This document shows, in pieces, positions 1-8,727 of a stretch of DNA of 35,597 bases; position 1 is the stretch's first letter, and the number at the start of each line of letters is the position of its first letter. The notes beneath the pieces are model-generated. The model was not told the DNA's origin. It did not search any database and saw only the letters and a program-made list of their open reading frames with translations. The DNA comes from Treponema sp. UBA792 (GTDB lineage: Bacteria > Spirochaetota > Spirochaetia > Treponematales > Treponemataceae): the NCBI GenBank assembly GCA_002296965.1, contig DBIW01000017.1, positions 1-35,597 on the forward strand. The letters run 5' to 3'. The translations under genes were made by a program, and so were the position numbers.

Positions 1-20
1 CCGACTCCCGTTTCCCGCTC
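1..20 (+). tRNA. possible 3' end of a tRNA (tRNA-Gly-like), cut by window edge
   Basis: The first 20 bases end in a segment resembling the 3' half of a tRNA: a T-arm-like CCGACTCCCG followed by an acceptor-like TTCCCGC and a discriminator base, with no encoded CCA. The acceptor half resembles bacterial tRNA-Gly (5' GCGGGAA partner expected just upstream). An intrinsic terminator follows 10 bases later, as is common after tRNA genes. The T-loop would have C where the invariant T of TTC is expected, and the 5' half is outside the window, so this stays weak. Confidence 0.3.
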
Positions 21-30
21 TAAACAAGAA

Positions 31-65
31 AAGGCGGTTCAGATTTTTCTGAATCGCCTTTTTTT
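31..65 (+). terminator. intrinsic terminator of the gene upstream of tig
   Basis: A 12-bp stem (31-42 pairing with 49-60, one G-T wobble) with a six-base loop is followed directly by a run of T to position 65. It ends whatever transcript enters from the left edge, so tig has either its own promoter between here and its start or depends on read-through. No clear -35/-10 pair is visible in the short gap. Confidence 0.85.
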
Positions 66-93
66 AATATTTTCATATCCAGAGGAGCCCAAG

Positions 94-1449
94 GTGAAAC
101 TCACAAAGGAATTCACAAATTTGGAAAAATCAGCGGTGAAGCTGACGGTCACAATCGACAAGAAAGACGTGGAAGAAATTTACAGCGGCACAGTTTCAAA
201 ATATGTAAAGAATGCGCAGATTCCAGGATTCCGAAAGGGGCATGTTCCTGCGTCAGTGCTCGAAAGGAAATACGGCGACTCGCTCCGTGCGGATGCCATG
301 AGTGAGCTCATCGACAAGTCGCTCGGAGAAATATTCGATAAGGAGACGGAGAACAGGCCTCTCCCCTATGCGCAGCCTGTTATGGACAAGATGCCGGAAT
401 TTGACACGTCAAAGGACATGGTCTATTCGGTGACTTATGATGTCTTCCCGAAAGTTTCCGTCAAGGATTTCTCCGGAATCACGGTGAAGGAGCCTCAGGT
501 CTCGGTAGGTGACGACGACATTCAGGATGAGCTCAAGGCGATTCAGGAGCGCAATGCCATCGTAACGGACAGAAAGGACGGCTCCTCCGTGGAGAAAGAC
601 AACATCGTGACAATCAACTACAGCGAGACGGACGCTGACGGAAAAGAAATAGAGGGCACTAAACGTCAGGATTTCGTGTTCACTGTCGGAACAGGCGAGA
701 ACATATACAGAATTGACGATGAGCTTATCGGAATGAAGAAAGGCGAGACAAAGAATATCACAAAGACATATTCCGAGGACGACTCCGATCCGGATCTTGC
801 TGGAAAGACAAAGAACATCACCGTCACGGTAACGGCGATAAAGGAAAGGAAGCTTCCTGCGATTGACGATGAACTGGCGCAGGACGTGAACGAGAAATAC
901 AAGACCCTTGACGACATGAAGGCCGACATAAAGAGGAACATGGAGAATGCCAAGAACAGAAGAATCCGTGAAATCAAGAACAATGATCTTCTGTTACAGC
1001 TCGTAGAGAAAAACGCATTCGAGATTCCGGAATCCATGCTGCGTGCGGAGCTTGACGGAAGATGGAGCATGATGGCGAGGCAGTTCCAGACGACACCGGA
1101 ACAGCTTGAGAAAATGATAACCGCATCAGGACAGTCAAAGGAAGCCATGCTTAACGAATGGACAGGCAACAGCGAGAAAATGCTCAAAAGCAGAATCATC
1201 GTCGACTCCCTTCTCCGCGACAGAAACATATCCGTGACTCCAGAAGAGATTGAGGCGGAGTACAAGAAGATTGCGGATGAAGGCGGAATGTCGGTTGATG
1301 AGGTGAAAAAACATTATGACGATCCGCGTGCGAAGGAATATCTGATTGATGATACGAAGGAAAACAAACTGTACGACCAGCTATACAATGAGGTCAAAGT
1401 CACAAAAGGTGACAAGATGACTTTCAGGGAACTGTTCGAGCAGAAATAA
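94..1449 (+). CDS. tig: trigger factor, ribosome-associated folding chaperone / peptidyl-prolyl isomerase
   Basis: Trigger factor binds the ribosome at the tunnel exit and shelters nascent chains. The 451-residue product has the ribosome-docking signature at residues 41-52 (NAQIPGFRKGHV, close to the canonical GFRxGKVP), a central FKBP-like domain (about 165-250) and the long helical C-terminal chaperone domain ending near 450. Length is typical of the family. The start is a GTG at 94, with an AGAGGAG ribosome-binding site at 81-87; no better ATG lies nearby. It is followed by clpP and clpX on the same strand, the usual tig-clpP-clpX order, linking folding with degradation. The 212-base gap to clpP holds a GC-rich inverted repeat, so clpP may be transcribed partly on its own. 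Confidence 0.97.
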   Translation: MKLTKEFTNLEKSAVKLTVTIDKKDVEEIYSGTVSKYVKNAQIPGFRKGHVPASVLERKYGDSLRADAMSELIDKSLGEIFDKETENRPLPYAQPVMDKMPEFDTSKDMVYSVTYDVFPKVSVKDFSGITVKEPQVSVGDDDIQDELKAIQERNAIVTDRKDGSSVEKDNIVTINYSETDADGKEIEGTKRQDFVFTVGTGENIYRIDDELIGMKKGETKNITKTYSEDDSDPDLAGKTKNITVTVTAIKERKLPAIDDELAQDVNEKYKTLDDMKADIKRNMENAKNRRIREIKNNDLLLQLVEKNAFEIPESMLRAELDGRWSMMARQFQTTPEQLEKMITASGQSKEAMLNEWTGNSEKMLKSRIIVDSLLRDRNISVTPEEIEAEYKKIADEGGMSVDEVKKHYDDPRAKEYLIDDTKENKLYDQLYNEVKVTKGDKMTFRELFEQK

Positions 1450-1472
1450 ATCCACATCAGTCCGCTGGGCAG

Positions 1473-1516
1473 CCGGAATTCCTGCGCGCATAAAAATCAG
1501 GATGGCAGGATTCCGG
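1473..1516 (+). other. inverted repeat in the tig-clpP gap
   Basis: CCGGAATTCCTGC at 1473-1485 can pair with GCAGGATTCCGG at 1505-1516, with one bulged base and a loop of about 19 bases. No T run follows, so it is not a classical terminator. It may stabilise the upstream mRNA or dampen read-through into clpP. One arm contains the GAATTC hexamer that is over-represented across the window. Confidence 0.35.
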
Positions 1517-1661
1517 TATCTTCATCAGCAGAAAACTCCGGCAGTACGGAAAACCATCTGCCCCCGGTGGGCAACGGTACCTTGATGGTTATTTCATTCT
1601 GTGCTGTCCTTTTACCGGATTTGGCATTATATTTACCGGAAACACAAAATTCAGGATTCTT

Positions 1662-2261
1662 ATGAACGAACAGATGAACACATTGGTTCCTTACGTCGTG
1701 GAACGGACCGGAAACGGAGAACGCACATACGATATTTTTTCCCGTCTGCTGAAGGACAGGATTGTATTCATAGACGGCGAGATAAATGACGCCTCCGCAG
1801 ATCTTGCCGTCGCACAGATTCTATTTCTGGAATCAGAAAATCCGGAGAAGGACATAAGCATATACATAAATTCACCCGGCGGTTCCGTAACTGCAGGTCT
1901 TGCGATTTATGACACGATGCAGTATGTAAAATGCGGAATCCAGACAATCTGCATGGGACAGGCCGCAAGCATGGCCGCCATACTACTTGCCGGAGGAACA
2001 TCAGGCAAACGCTTCGCGCTCCCCTCCTCAAGGGTAATGATTCATCAGCCCTGGGGCGGTGTACAGGGGCAGGAAAGCGACATCTCCATTCAGGCGAAGG
2101 AGATAATAAGGCTCAAGAGACTTTCGATAGACTATTTCGCCCGCCATACAGGAAAACCTGCTGATGAGGTGGCGAAGGACATGGAGCGCGATTTTTATAT
2201 GTCTGCGCAGGATGCGCTTGACTACGGCATCATTGATCATGTTATGCCGGCAAAGAAATAG
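1662..2261 (+). CDS. clpP: ATP-dependent Clp protease proteolytic subunit
   Basis: ClpP forms the barrel-shaped serine protease that degrades proteins unfolded by ClpX. The complete 199-residue protein carries the full catalytic triad: Ser103 in GQAASMAA, His128 in MIHQP and Asp177 in ERDFYMS, each offset by six from the E. coli mature numbering. The NSPGGSV oxyanion-loop motif (residues 70-76) is intact. The ATG at 1662 has AGGA at 1653-1656; an ATG four codons later is possible. It lies 23 bases before clpX and is almost certainly cotranscribed with it. A TATATT element at 1628-1633 could be a -10, but I see no convincing -35. Confidence 0.97.
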   Translation: MNEQMNTLVPYVVERTGNGERTYDIFSRLLKDRIVFIDGEINDASADLAVAQILFLESENPEKDISIYINSPGGSVTAGLAIYDTMQYVKCGIQTICMGQAASMAAILLAGGTSGKRFALPSSRVMIHQPWGGVQGQESDISIQAKEIIRLKRLSIDYFARHTGKPADEVAKDMERDFYMSAQDALDYGIIDHVMPAKK

Positions 2262-2284
2262 CCTCCCTCTGAAAGGACTGCATT

Positions 2285-3544
2285 ATGATGAAAAAAAAGA
2301 ATGAATTCTCATGTTTCTTCTGCGGAAAGCCGGCATCCAACACAAGAAAGCTTATCGCGGGACCGCTTGGCAACTTTATCTGCACAAGCTGCATATCCGC
2401 ATGTGAAAATATCATGAATCAGGAGGACACAGAGCTTCTTCCGATTGAGCTTTCCGAGGTTCCCACTCCGCGCGAATTCAAGGAATATCTTGACCAGTAT
2501 GTGATAGGACAGGACGAGGCGAAGAAAGTCCTGTCGGTCGCGGTCTACAACCACTACAAGAGAATGTCGCTTGCGGGCAAGATAGAGACCGAAAATGCGG
2601 TGAAGATCGAGAAATCGAATGTCCTGCTCATAGGTCCGACGGGAAGCGGAAAGACCCTGCTTGCGAAAACCCTTGCCCAGCGTCTGAATGTTCCGTTTGC
2701 GATTGCCGACGCCACGACACTCACGGAGGCCGGATATGTCGGTGAGGATGTCGAGAATGTCCTGCTCAAGCTCATCAATGCGGCGGACGGCAACATAGAA
2801 GCGGCTGAACGTGGAATAATATTCATAGATGAGATTGACAAGATCGCAAGAAAGAGCGAGAACACGTCGCTGACGCGTGATGTCAGCGGAGAGGGCGTAC
2901 AGCAGGCGCTCCTGAAGATAATAGAAGGCACTGTGGCCAGCGTCCCGCCTCAAGGAGGAAGAAAACATCCGAACCAGGAGATGCTGCAGATTGACACGAC
3001 AAACATCCTTTTCATACTCGGAGGAGCGTTCGTCGGCCTGGACAAGATAATCGAACAGCGCACGGCGGAACATTCGATGGGCTTCGGCTCCAACGCAGGT
3101 CAGATGAGCGAGGAACAGAGAATGGACCTTCTCAATCAGGTGTCTCCTGACGACCTTGTGAAATTCGGAATAATACCTGAACTGATCGGCCGTATGCCGA
3201 TAACAGTCGCCCTAAAGGAACTGACACGTGATGATCTGGTCAGGATACTGACGGAGCCGAAAAACGCAATCACCAGACAGTTCAAGGCCTCGTTCGCGAT
3301 AGACGGCGTTGACCTTGAATTCGACAGGGAAGCAATAGAGGCCATCGCTGACGAGGCAATAAGGCAGAAGACCGGAGCGCGCGGACTAAGAACCATAGTC
3401 GAGAAGATGCTGATGGACGTGATGTTTGAGATTCCTGACTTCAAGGGAAAGAGCGTCTTCACCGTGACAAAGGACATAGTCACGAAGAAGGAGCACAAGG
3501 ATATCCGGGAGCTTGTGCTGCCGGTACCGGAGCAGGCATCATAA
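2285..3544 (+). CDS. clpX: ATP-dependent Clp protease ATP-binding subunit ClpX
   Basis: ClpX is the hexameric AAA+ unfoldase that feeds substrates to ClpP. The 419-residue protein shows the N-terminal four-cysteine zinc domain (C10, C13, C33, C36), Walker A GPTGSGKT at 117-124, pore loop GYVG at 150-153, Walker B IIFIDEID at 178-185, an RKH pore loop and the sensor-2 GARGLR motif. The ClpP-docking tripeptide, IGF in E. coli, reads MGF (context HSMGFGSN). Tandem ATGs occur at 2285 and 2288; AAAGGA at 2272-2277 serves either. It is the last gene of the tig-clpP-clpX run and converges on the cytidylate kinase gene. Confidence 0.97.
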   Translation: MMKKKNEFSCFFCGKPASNTRKLIAGPLGNFICTSCISACENIMNQEDTELLPIELSEVPTPREFKEYLDQYVIGQDEAKKVLSVAVYNHYKRMSLAGKIETENAVKIEKSNVLLIGPTGSGKTLLAKTLAQRLNVPFAIADATTLTEAGYVGEDVENVLLKLINAADGNIEAAERGIIFIDEIDKIARKSENTSLTRDVSGEGVQQALLKIIEGTVASVPPQGGRKHPNQEMLQIDTTNILFILGGAFVGLDKIIEQRTAEHSMGFGSNAGQMSEEQRMDLLNQVSPDDLVKFGIIPELIGRMPITVALKELTRDDLVRILTEPKNAITRQFKASFAIDGVDLEFDREAIEAIADEAIRQKTGARGLRTIVEKMLMDVMFEIPDFKGKSVFTVTKDIVTKKEHKDIRELVLPVPEQAS

Positions 3545-3548
3545 AGAA

Positions 3549-3589
3549 GGGCGTCCTCTGAATCTTATACGCTTATTCGGAAGACGCCC
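3549..3589. terminator. stem-loop between convergent clpX and cmk
   Basis: A long imperfect stem (3549-3563 with 3575-3589, one mismatch and one wobble) with an 11-base loop sits in the 77-base gap between two converging genes. Neither side has a clean T run; the minus-strand side is slightly T-rich. It is best read as a weak bidirectional terminator or an mRNA 3'-end stabiliser. Confidence 0.45.
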
Positions 3590-3621
3590 GTAGTGTCTGT
3601 AAATTCCTCGCAGCGGCGCGC

Positions 3622-4182
3622 TCAGTCCTCCGTTTCAGATACAAGTCCGCGCCGCGCAAGTTCGGAAAGAATGATGCACACTATATCCTCCGGTGCCTTG
3701 CTGGCGGTGTCAATGACAAGATCCGCAGACGAATAATCAGTATTGTCTATTCCATAAAGCTCAAGATAGCGGCGGGAATCCTCCATGTCCCTCATCCTGG
3801 TGAATTCCCTTATCTGCTCAAGGCTTCCGCCTTCCCGCCTGAAAATGCGTCCGGCGCGGGTCTCGTCATCAGCAAGAAGATATACCTTGAGATCCGCGTT
3901 TCTCAGCATCCAGACCGCAAGACGGCTTCCCAGGACGCAAGACTCCTTCTCTGCAAGCTCAACCTGATGGGTGTCCACATATCTGTCATAAAAATCATCG
4001 TTTCTTGCGGCCTCTATTATGTCCGCAAGAGGAACTCCGCGCTCCGCCGCCATCTGCCTGAAAGTGTAGTTTATCAGTTTTACTCCAAGTCTCTGCGCAA
4101 GCATGGAACTGACAGTCGTGTTTCCACAGCCTGACTTTCCGCTCACGGCTACACGGATCTCTCCGCAAGGCACATATCCCAT
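3622..4182 (-). CDS. cmk: cytidylate kinase, archaeal-type (Cytidylate_kin2-like)
   Basis: Predicted to phosphorylate CMP/dCMP. Its short length (186 residues), P-loop near the N-terminus, and the segments around GSRLAVW, DLKVYLLADDETRAGRI and RYLELYGID resemble the archaeal type of cytidylate kinase rather than the longer E. coli type. The P-loop reads GKSGCGNTT (15-23), with Asn21 where classic kinases have Lys; archaeal relatives, as I recall them, also vary here. The ATG at 4182 is chosen because GGAGG lies nine bases upstream. A longer reading to 4251 would overlap yicC and adds residues the family does not need. It lies 25 bases downstream of yicC and is likely cotranscribed with it. 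Confidence 0.8.
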   Translation of the reverse strand: MGYVPCGEIRVAVSGKSGCGNTTVSSMLAQRLGVKLINYTFRQMAAERGVPLADIIEAARNDDFYDRYVDTHQVELAEKESCVLGSRLAVWMLRNADLKVYLLADDETRAGRIFRREGGSLEQIREFTRMRDMEDSRRYLELYGIDNTDYSSADLVIDTASKAPEDIVCIILSELARRGLVSETED

Positions 4183-4207
4183 ACAATCCTCCAGTAAAAA
4201 TACAATG

Positions 4208-5080
4208 CTACTCCAGGTTTCTTGCCTGCTCGCGGATGTTCTCAAGCGCATCCTTCGCGGCTATCACCATCGCGCCGACCTCAGCGGACTGATTCTTGCT
4301 GCCTATGGTGTTTATTTCCCGGTTCATCTCCTGACAGATGAAATCAATCCTTTTTCCAGGCGCATGCCCCTCCTCCAGCTCGGACCTCATGGCCGATATA
4401 TGGCTGAAGAGCCTGACAATCTCCTCGTTTATGGTGTACTTTACGAGCATGGCCGCAGTCTCCGTCATGATGCGGTTCTCGTCAGCGTCGTCTCCGAGAA
4501 GCTCATCGAAACGCCTCCTTATCTGCTCCCTGAATGTATCCTCCATTCTCGGCTGCCATTCACGGAAGAATCCCGCACATTCCTCAAGTCTTCCGAGCTT
4601 TGCGATTAGGTCGTCACGCAGATTCCCGCCTTCCCTTATCCTGTCCGACATGAAACGTGAGAACGCCACGTCAAAAACAGGCTCTATCATATCACGGTAT
4701 CTGTCCATGTCATAGGAACGGTTCACGGTCAGAACACCGGGCTGACTCAGGATAAACTGTATAGATATTTCCTCCGCCCCCGCTCCTGCCTCCGCCGCCA
4801 CCTTGCGGGCAGCCTCCATGTATGAACGTGCGAGCCCCGTGTCCGCACTTATCTCCGCGGCCGAATTCAGCTCCCTTACACGTATATTCAGATCAACCTT
4901 TCCGCGGAGAACCTTCTCGGAAACTGAATTCCTGAAATACGGCTCCAGCTGGGCAAGATACGGAGGGAGACTTACAGAAAGATCAAGAAACCTGGAGTTG
5001 ACCGACTTTATCTCCACGGACACGACCGCATCTCCGGACAATTTCTCCTCATAAGCATAACCAGTCATAGACGAAAGCAT
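4208..5080 (-). CDS. yicC: YicC/YloC family protein, putative endoribonuclease
   Basis: The 290-residue product has both family hallmarks: the N-terminal MLSSMTGYA start and the C-terminal DUF1732 block (GKRIDFICQEMNREINTIGS, then IREQARNLE). E. coli YicC and B. subtilis YloC have been described as RNases, so an RNA-processing role is inferred from the family. The ATG at 5080 is preferred over a TTG at 5092, because GGAG lies six bases upstream of the ATG and the protein then begins exactly as family members do. A good promoter lies 35-63 bases upstream. It is followed by cmk. Confidence 0.93.
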   Translation of the reverse strand: MLSSMTGYAYEEKLSGDAVVSVEIKSVNSRFLDLSVSLPPYLAQLEPYFRNSVSEKVLRGKVDLNIRVRELNSAAEISADTGLARSYMEAARKVAAEAGAGAEEISIQFILSQPGVLTVNRSYDMDRYRDMIEPVFDVAFSRFMSDRIREGGNLRDDLIAKLGRLEECAGFFREWQPRMEDTFREQIRRRFDELLGDDADENRIMTETAAMLVKYTINEEIVRLFSHISAMRSELEEGHAPGKRIDFICQEMNREINTIGSKNQSAEVGAMVIAAKDALENIREQARNLE

Positions 5081-5114
5081 TTTCCGCTCCAAAATTCATG
5101 TTTTTATGAAGCCG

Positions 5115-5143
5115 ATTCTACTCCAATCACGTCATATTTTCAA
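5115..5143 (-). promoter_or_regulatory. sigma-70-type promoter of yicC-cmk
   Basis: On the minus strand TTGAAA (5138-5143), a 17-base spacer and TAGAAT (5115-5120) match five of six bases each to the housekeeping consensus. Transcription would start about 28 bases before the yicC ATG. Confidence 0.7.
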
Positions 5144-5169
5144 TCACAGGGAACATGGAACAGCCCTTC

Positions 5170-5198
5170 TGTACACCGGAAAGATATTATGTTAATAT
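5170..5198 (+). promoter_or_regulatory. candidate promoter of the CNNM/CorC gene
   Basis: TGTACA (5170-5175), a 17-base spacer and TAATAT (5193-5198) lie about 50 bases before the start codon. Both boxes match four of six consensus bases. The region also offers other AT-rich -10 choices. Confidence 0.4.
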
Positions 5199-5246
5199 AG
5201 CCGAAATATACAAATCCGCTCAGGATGCGGAAAAAGGAGTGTATCC

Positions 5247-6524
5247 ATGCCAGACGGGTCGTTGCCCCTGCTGATTTCAATTGTAATCCTTGTGATTCTT
5301 TCAGGTTTCTTCTCCGCCACGGAGACGGCCTTCTCCTGCGTGAACAGAATAAAGCTCAGGACGCTGCACACGAACGGCAACAGGATGGCGGGAAAGGTCC
5401 TGAACCTCGCTGAGAAGAACTACGACAGGCTTCTCAGCACCATTCTCGTGGGAAACAACATAGTCAACCTGTCGGCCTCCACGCTGTCGGCGCTTCTTTT
5501 CGCGAAACTCCTTACAGACAGCCCGCTCAGCCCGTCGGTTGTGTCCACGGCGGTAATAACGCTGGCCGTCCTAGTGTTCGGCGAGATAACACCGAAATTC
5601 ATAGCCAAAACAAGCCCTGACCGGATCGCGATGCTGTTCTATCCGGTGATAAGAATCTTCATGTACGTGTTCGCGCCCGTAAACGTCATTTTCAGCGCAT
5701 GGAAAAAGCTGATCGCAGGAATCCTCAAGCTCAAGAGCAACGAGATCATAACGGAAGAGGAGATAATGACGATTGTGGAGGAGGCGCAGGAGGACGGAAC
5801 GCTCAGACAGGAGGAGACAAGGCTCATCCGCTCGGTGATAGAATTCGACGACCTTGAGGTAGGCGACATCCTTGTGCCGAGGGTGAACATAGTCGCCGTG
5901 GACACATCCGAGCCGATGGAGGAGATAAGAAAGGTCTTCGTCTCCACCGGCTTCTCACGCCTCCCGGTATACAGGGACAGCATAGATTCGGTCATAGGCA
6001 CGATACATGAGAAGGATTTCTACGGCGCCCTGATTGCCGAAGGAAAGAACCTTAAGGACATAATCCAGGAAGCGTTCTTCACGACAAAACATACGAAAAT
6101 ATCAAAGCTTCTCAAGCAGATGCAGAAAATGAAGGTCCACATGGCGATAGTCCTGGACGAGTACGGAGGAACACTGGGACTCGTGACGCTTGAGGATATT
6201 CTTGAGGAGCTGGTCGGGGAGATATGGGACGAGCATGACGAGGAGATAAGCCTGTTCAGGAAAATCTCAGACGACACGTACATAGTATCAGGAGATGCTC
6301 CGCTGAGCAAGCTGTTCGACAGGCTGGACCTTGACGGACTGGAGGATGACTTCGATGCCACGACTGTAAGCGGATGGGTCATGGAGCAGCTGGGAGAAAT
6401 TCCGTCCGCGGGAAAGACGTTCACATTCAGGAATCTGTCCATAGAGATCACGAAATCCACACCCAAGAAAGTCCAGCAGGTAAAGATTATATGCGGTCCT
6501 GGACCTGATTCAGAAGAGGACTGA
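5247..6524 (+). CDS. CNNM/CorC (TlyC-type) membrane protein with CBS pair
   Basis: A 425-residue inner-membrane protein of the family annotated as hemolysin TlyC, CorC or CNNM, now usually linked to magnesium/cobalt handling. Order of domains: an N-terminal DUF21 membrane domain (about 5-185, with the [12 protein letters not shown] opening and the [11 protein letters not shown] segment), a CBS-domain pair (about 205-325, containing RVNIVAVD and [23 protein letters not shown]), and a C-terminal CorC_HlyC domain (about 340-415, starting near YIVSGDAPL). AAAGGAG at 5233-5239 fixes the ATG at 5247. It stands alone, divergent from yicC and convergent with the LysM gene. A haemolytic role should not be assumed from the old family name. 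Confidence 0.9.
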   Translation: MPDGSLPLLISIVILVILSGFFSATETAFSCVNRIKLRTLHTNGNRMAGKVLNLAEKNYDRLLSTILVGNNIVNLSASTLSALLFAKLLTDSPLSPSVVSTAVITLAVLVFGEITPKFIAKTSPDRIAMLFYPVIRIFMYVFAPVNVIFSAWKKLIAGILKLKSNEIITEEEIMTIVEEAQEDGTLRQEETRLIRSVIEFDDLEVGDILVPRVNIVAVDTSEPMEEIRKVFVSTGFSRLPVYRDSIDSVIGTIHEKDFYGALIAEGKNLKDIIQEAFFTTKHTKISKLLKQMQKMKVHMAIVLDEYGGTLGLVTLEDILEELVGEIWDEHDEEISLFRKISDDTYIVSGDAPLSKLFDRLDLDGLEDDFDATTVSGWVMEQLGEIPSAGKTFTFRNLSIEITKSTPKKVQQVKIICGPGPDSEED

Positions 6525-6529
6525 CAGCA

Positions 6530-6574
6530 GTGCGCTCATCACGCCGCGAAGCGCACGGATAACCGTCCTATCCG
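6530..6574. terminator. tandem small stem-loops between convergent genes
   Basis: A perfect 7-bp stem (6530-6536 with 6550-6556) is followed at once by a 6-bp stem (6556-6561 with 6569-6574) in the 43-base gap between the CorC-like and LysM genes. No T run is present in either direction, so function as a terminator is uncertain. Confidence 0.3.
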
Positions 6575-7506
6575 CGCGGAGCCTTTGCGGGATCGACAGG
6601 CTGGCCGTTCTGAAACACCATGAATGTTATCTGGGGCTTTCCTGTTATTGAGTCAGATCCGGCCGTTCCCAGCTCCGCACCGGACACGACATAGTCACCC
6701 TTCCTGACTTTTATGGAGCCCATTCCGGTGTATGCATAGATGAGTCCGGTCTTTGACTGTACGAACAGAACCTGCCCGAATCCGCGGTAGACCCCCACAT
6801 ACATCACCGTTCCGGCCCTCACCGCGGTGACCGGCTCGTTCAGCTTCGCTGAGAGCTGGACACCGGAAACCTTTCCCTTCACATACGTAACATCAGGATT
6901 CCTCACCGGCCATGACGTGCTTCTGTCAGCCTCGGATGTGGCGCCGTATGTCCGAGTATCCGGAGCCGGTGACAGAATCTCCTGCCTCTCCTCATTGCGC
7001 GCCGCAGCTACGGCGGCAGCCTTCTCAGGCGCACGGATCTTAATCTTCTCTCCGGTCTTTAGCACCGCGGTCGAGTCCATTCCGTTAAGCGAGAGAAGCT
7101 CCGGAACCGTCATTCCGTTCCTGCGCGCGATGCCGTATAGCGTGTCGCCCTTCTGAACCGTATAAATCTCAGAGGCGGCGGCTGTCTTATCCGCATTCAA
7201 GCCGCCTGCGGCAGATAGCGCCGCCGCGGTCCCTATATCGGCAGTCGGAATCACAAGCTTCTGTCCGGCCTTCAGCACATCAGACTCGGACAGATTGTTG
7301 GCGGTCCTGAGCTCGGCTACGGTTATCTGGTATTTTCTGCTTATGGAATACAGTGTATCTCCCTTCTCCACCCTATATGTGGAGTCGGCGGACAGCGGCA
7401 CCATGAAAAACATGAACATCATTGAGGAGAAAAGAAAAGCTATTTTTCCGGCTGAAAGAATTTTCATGGTCATATTATCGGCAGAAAAGACGGCCTGCGT
7501 TATCAC
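6568..7506 (-). CDS. secreted LysM protein with degenerate M23 (LytM) domain, NlpD-like
   Basis: The product carries a signal peptide, two LysM peptidoglycan-binding modules (about 43-87 and 113-158, each with a KGDTLY motif) and a C-terminal M23/LytM fold. The fold's shape is clear (GTVMYVGVYRGFGQVLFVQ, VRKGDYVVSGAELGTAG), but the metal-ligand histidines are absent: the HG, YAHL and HLHFE positions read QSKTG, YAYTG and QITFMV. This matches amidase activators such as NlpD/EnvC rather than a peptidase. Two starts compete: GTG at 7506 overlaps the preceding stop (GTGA), while ATGs at 7473/7467 give a tidier signal peptide ending PLSA. Neither has a clear ribosome-binding site. It is last gene of the cheW operon. 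Confidence 0.82.
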   Translation of the reverse strand: MITQAVFSADNMTMKILSAGKIAFLFSSMMFMFFMVPLSADSTYRVEKGDTLYSISRKYQITVAELRTANNLSESDVLKAGQKLVIPTADIGTAAALSAAGGLNADKTAAASEIYTVQKGDTLYGIARRNGMTVPELLSLNGMDSTAVLKTGEKIKIRAPEKAAAVAAARNEERQEILSPAPDTRTYGATSEADRSTSWPVRNPDVTYVKGKVSGVQLSAKLNEPVTAVRAGTVMYVGVYRGFGQVLFVQSKTGLIYAYTGMGSIKVRKGDYVVSGAELGTAGSDSITGKPQITFMVFQNGQPVDPAKAPRG

Positions 7507-8720
7507 AAAATTATGCCGCTGAAAAAATCATGCACACGGATGCCGCTTATCACCTCGTCAACTCCGTAATGGCTGAGCATGTCGCTTCTGCCGCGCCTCA
7601 GGTGCTCGGATGTCGTTCCATGGCGGATCGACACGTCAGCCTCCATAAGCGCGGAGAAATGATCGGCGATCCTCACAAGCCTTCCGTCAACAGGAGAGAA
7701 TTCATCCGAATTGTACATTGAATTCATCTCGTCCCAGGTGACCCGGCGCGGCTTTCCGTCAAGAATTATCCTGTCGGAGAATTCATCGCTGGTGAAATAC
7801 ATCAGCTCCCCGGCGAAGAACGGCTCCATAAGCGGAACAAGCTCCCTGCTCACGATCTCGTCCTCGATTCTCTTGACTATGCTCGGAAGCTCGTCCGTGG
7901 CACGCTTTACGGGAGAAATTATGTCCCGCGTAACGGATTCCGGAAGATCATGAAAAAGTCCGCTGAAAAAATCATTCACGGATCTTCTCACGCAGAACCC
8001 GGCTCCTGTCTCCCTTCCCAGAAGAAGCGTCATAACGGCGACATAAAAGCAGTGGCCGAGCACGCTGGTTCTTGGAACGCGCGGTGTCTGGTTCCATCTG
8101 CACTGGAACCGCAGCTGCTCTATTTTCATGATGAAGTCAAACGGCTTCTGCCCGGTGACAAGCTTCTGGACGCCCTCAAGATCAAGATACGGCTGCAGTC
8201 CCGATTTCAGCTCGGCCTCAATTCCGACAGTCCGCGCAGGCTCGTTCACTACGGAAAGCATGTCAAGCTCCCTTATCGTGGAATACCTGTGGGCCGCCTC
8301 GTACACATGGACAGCCGCCTTTGTACGGTCAGGGACAGGAATGGAGCCGGACTTCTGGCCTATATAAATCGTGAACCCGGAAAAAAGCCCGTCATCTTTT
8401 ATAAGGCTTCTGTACTGGTTCAGAACCCATTCGTTCAGATGCATATATTCATCAGGATAATCACGCTTGAGCATCTGCTGAACTGGAGCCTTTATGTCAC
8501 AGAGGGCTATCTTTCTGAGCAGATCGAACACGGAGGCGTAGACCATCCACTCCCAGTCGATATAAACACCCTTGTGCTCCTCGTATTTTCCTATTATATA
8601 GGCAAGCACCATTTTTTCTCCGGCCTTGTCCATCTCCACAAGGTCAAACGGACGGACAAGATCGTTCCACCGCTGGATTGAGAAACCTTCAAAAATCCTG
8701 AGAGCAAGATTTCTTTCCAT
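7503..8720 (-). CDS. HD-domain hydrolase, YfbR/nucleotidase-like
   Basis: A 405-residue protein with a metal-binding HD signature in its second half: His223 (LGHCFYVAV), His257-Asp258 (LFHDLPESVTRDI) and the following ISPVK. That pattern resembles the YfbR 5'-deoxynucleotidase branch (HD, then E-xx-TGDI-xTPVK). The first 200 residues are helical and not recognised. Substrate is unknown; nucleotide monophosphate hydrolysis is only an inference. The ATG at 8720 has AGGTG just upstream and lies eight bases after the stop of the preceding gene. Its own stop overlaps the GTG of the LysM gene, so the chain is translationally coupled. Confidence 0.7.
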   Translation of the reverse strand: MERNLALRIFEGFSIQRWNDLVRPFDLVEMDKAGEKMVLAYIIGKYEEHKGVYIDWEWMVYASVFDLLRKIALCDIKAPVQQMLKRDYPDEYMHLNEWVLNQYRSLIKDDGLFSGFTIYIGQKSGSIPVPDRTKAAVHVYEAAHRYSTIRELDMLSVVNEPARTVGIEAELKSGLQPYLDLEGVQKLVTGQKPFDFIMKIEQLRFQCRWNQTPRVPRTSVLGHCFYVAVMTLLLGRETGAGFCVRRSVNDFFSGLFHDLPESVTRDIISPVKRATDELPSIVKRIEDEIVSRELVPLMEPFFAGELMYFTSDEFSDRIILDGKPRRVTWDEMNSMYNSDEFSPVDGRLVRIADHFSALMEADVSIRHGTTSEHLRRGRSDMLSHYGVDEVISGIRVHDFFSGIIL

Positions 8721-8727
8721 GCCGCAC

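Noticed and set aside
666..1265. Long minus-strand open frame inside tig
   Set aside because: It is the antisense shadow of tig, Ser/Phe-rich with no recognisable motif or ribosome-binding site.
2309..3073. 254-codon minus-strand frame inside clpX
   Set aside because: Antisense shadow of a clearly real gene; no family motifs.
7950..8681. 243-codon plus-strand frame inside the HD hydrolase gene
   Set aside because: Opposes a coupled operon gene with HD motifs; composition is that of an antisense frame.
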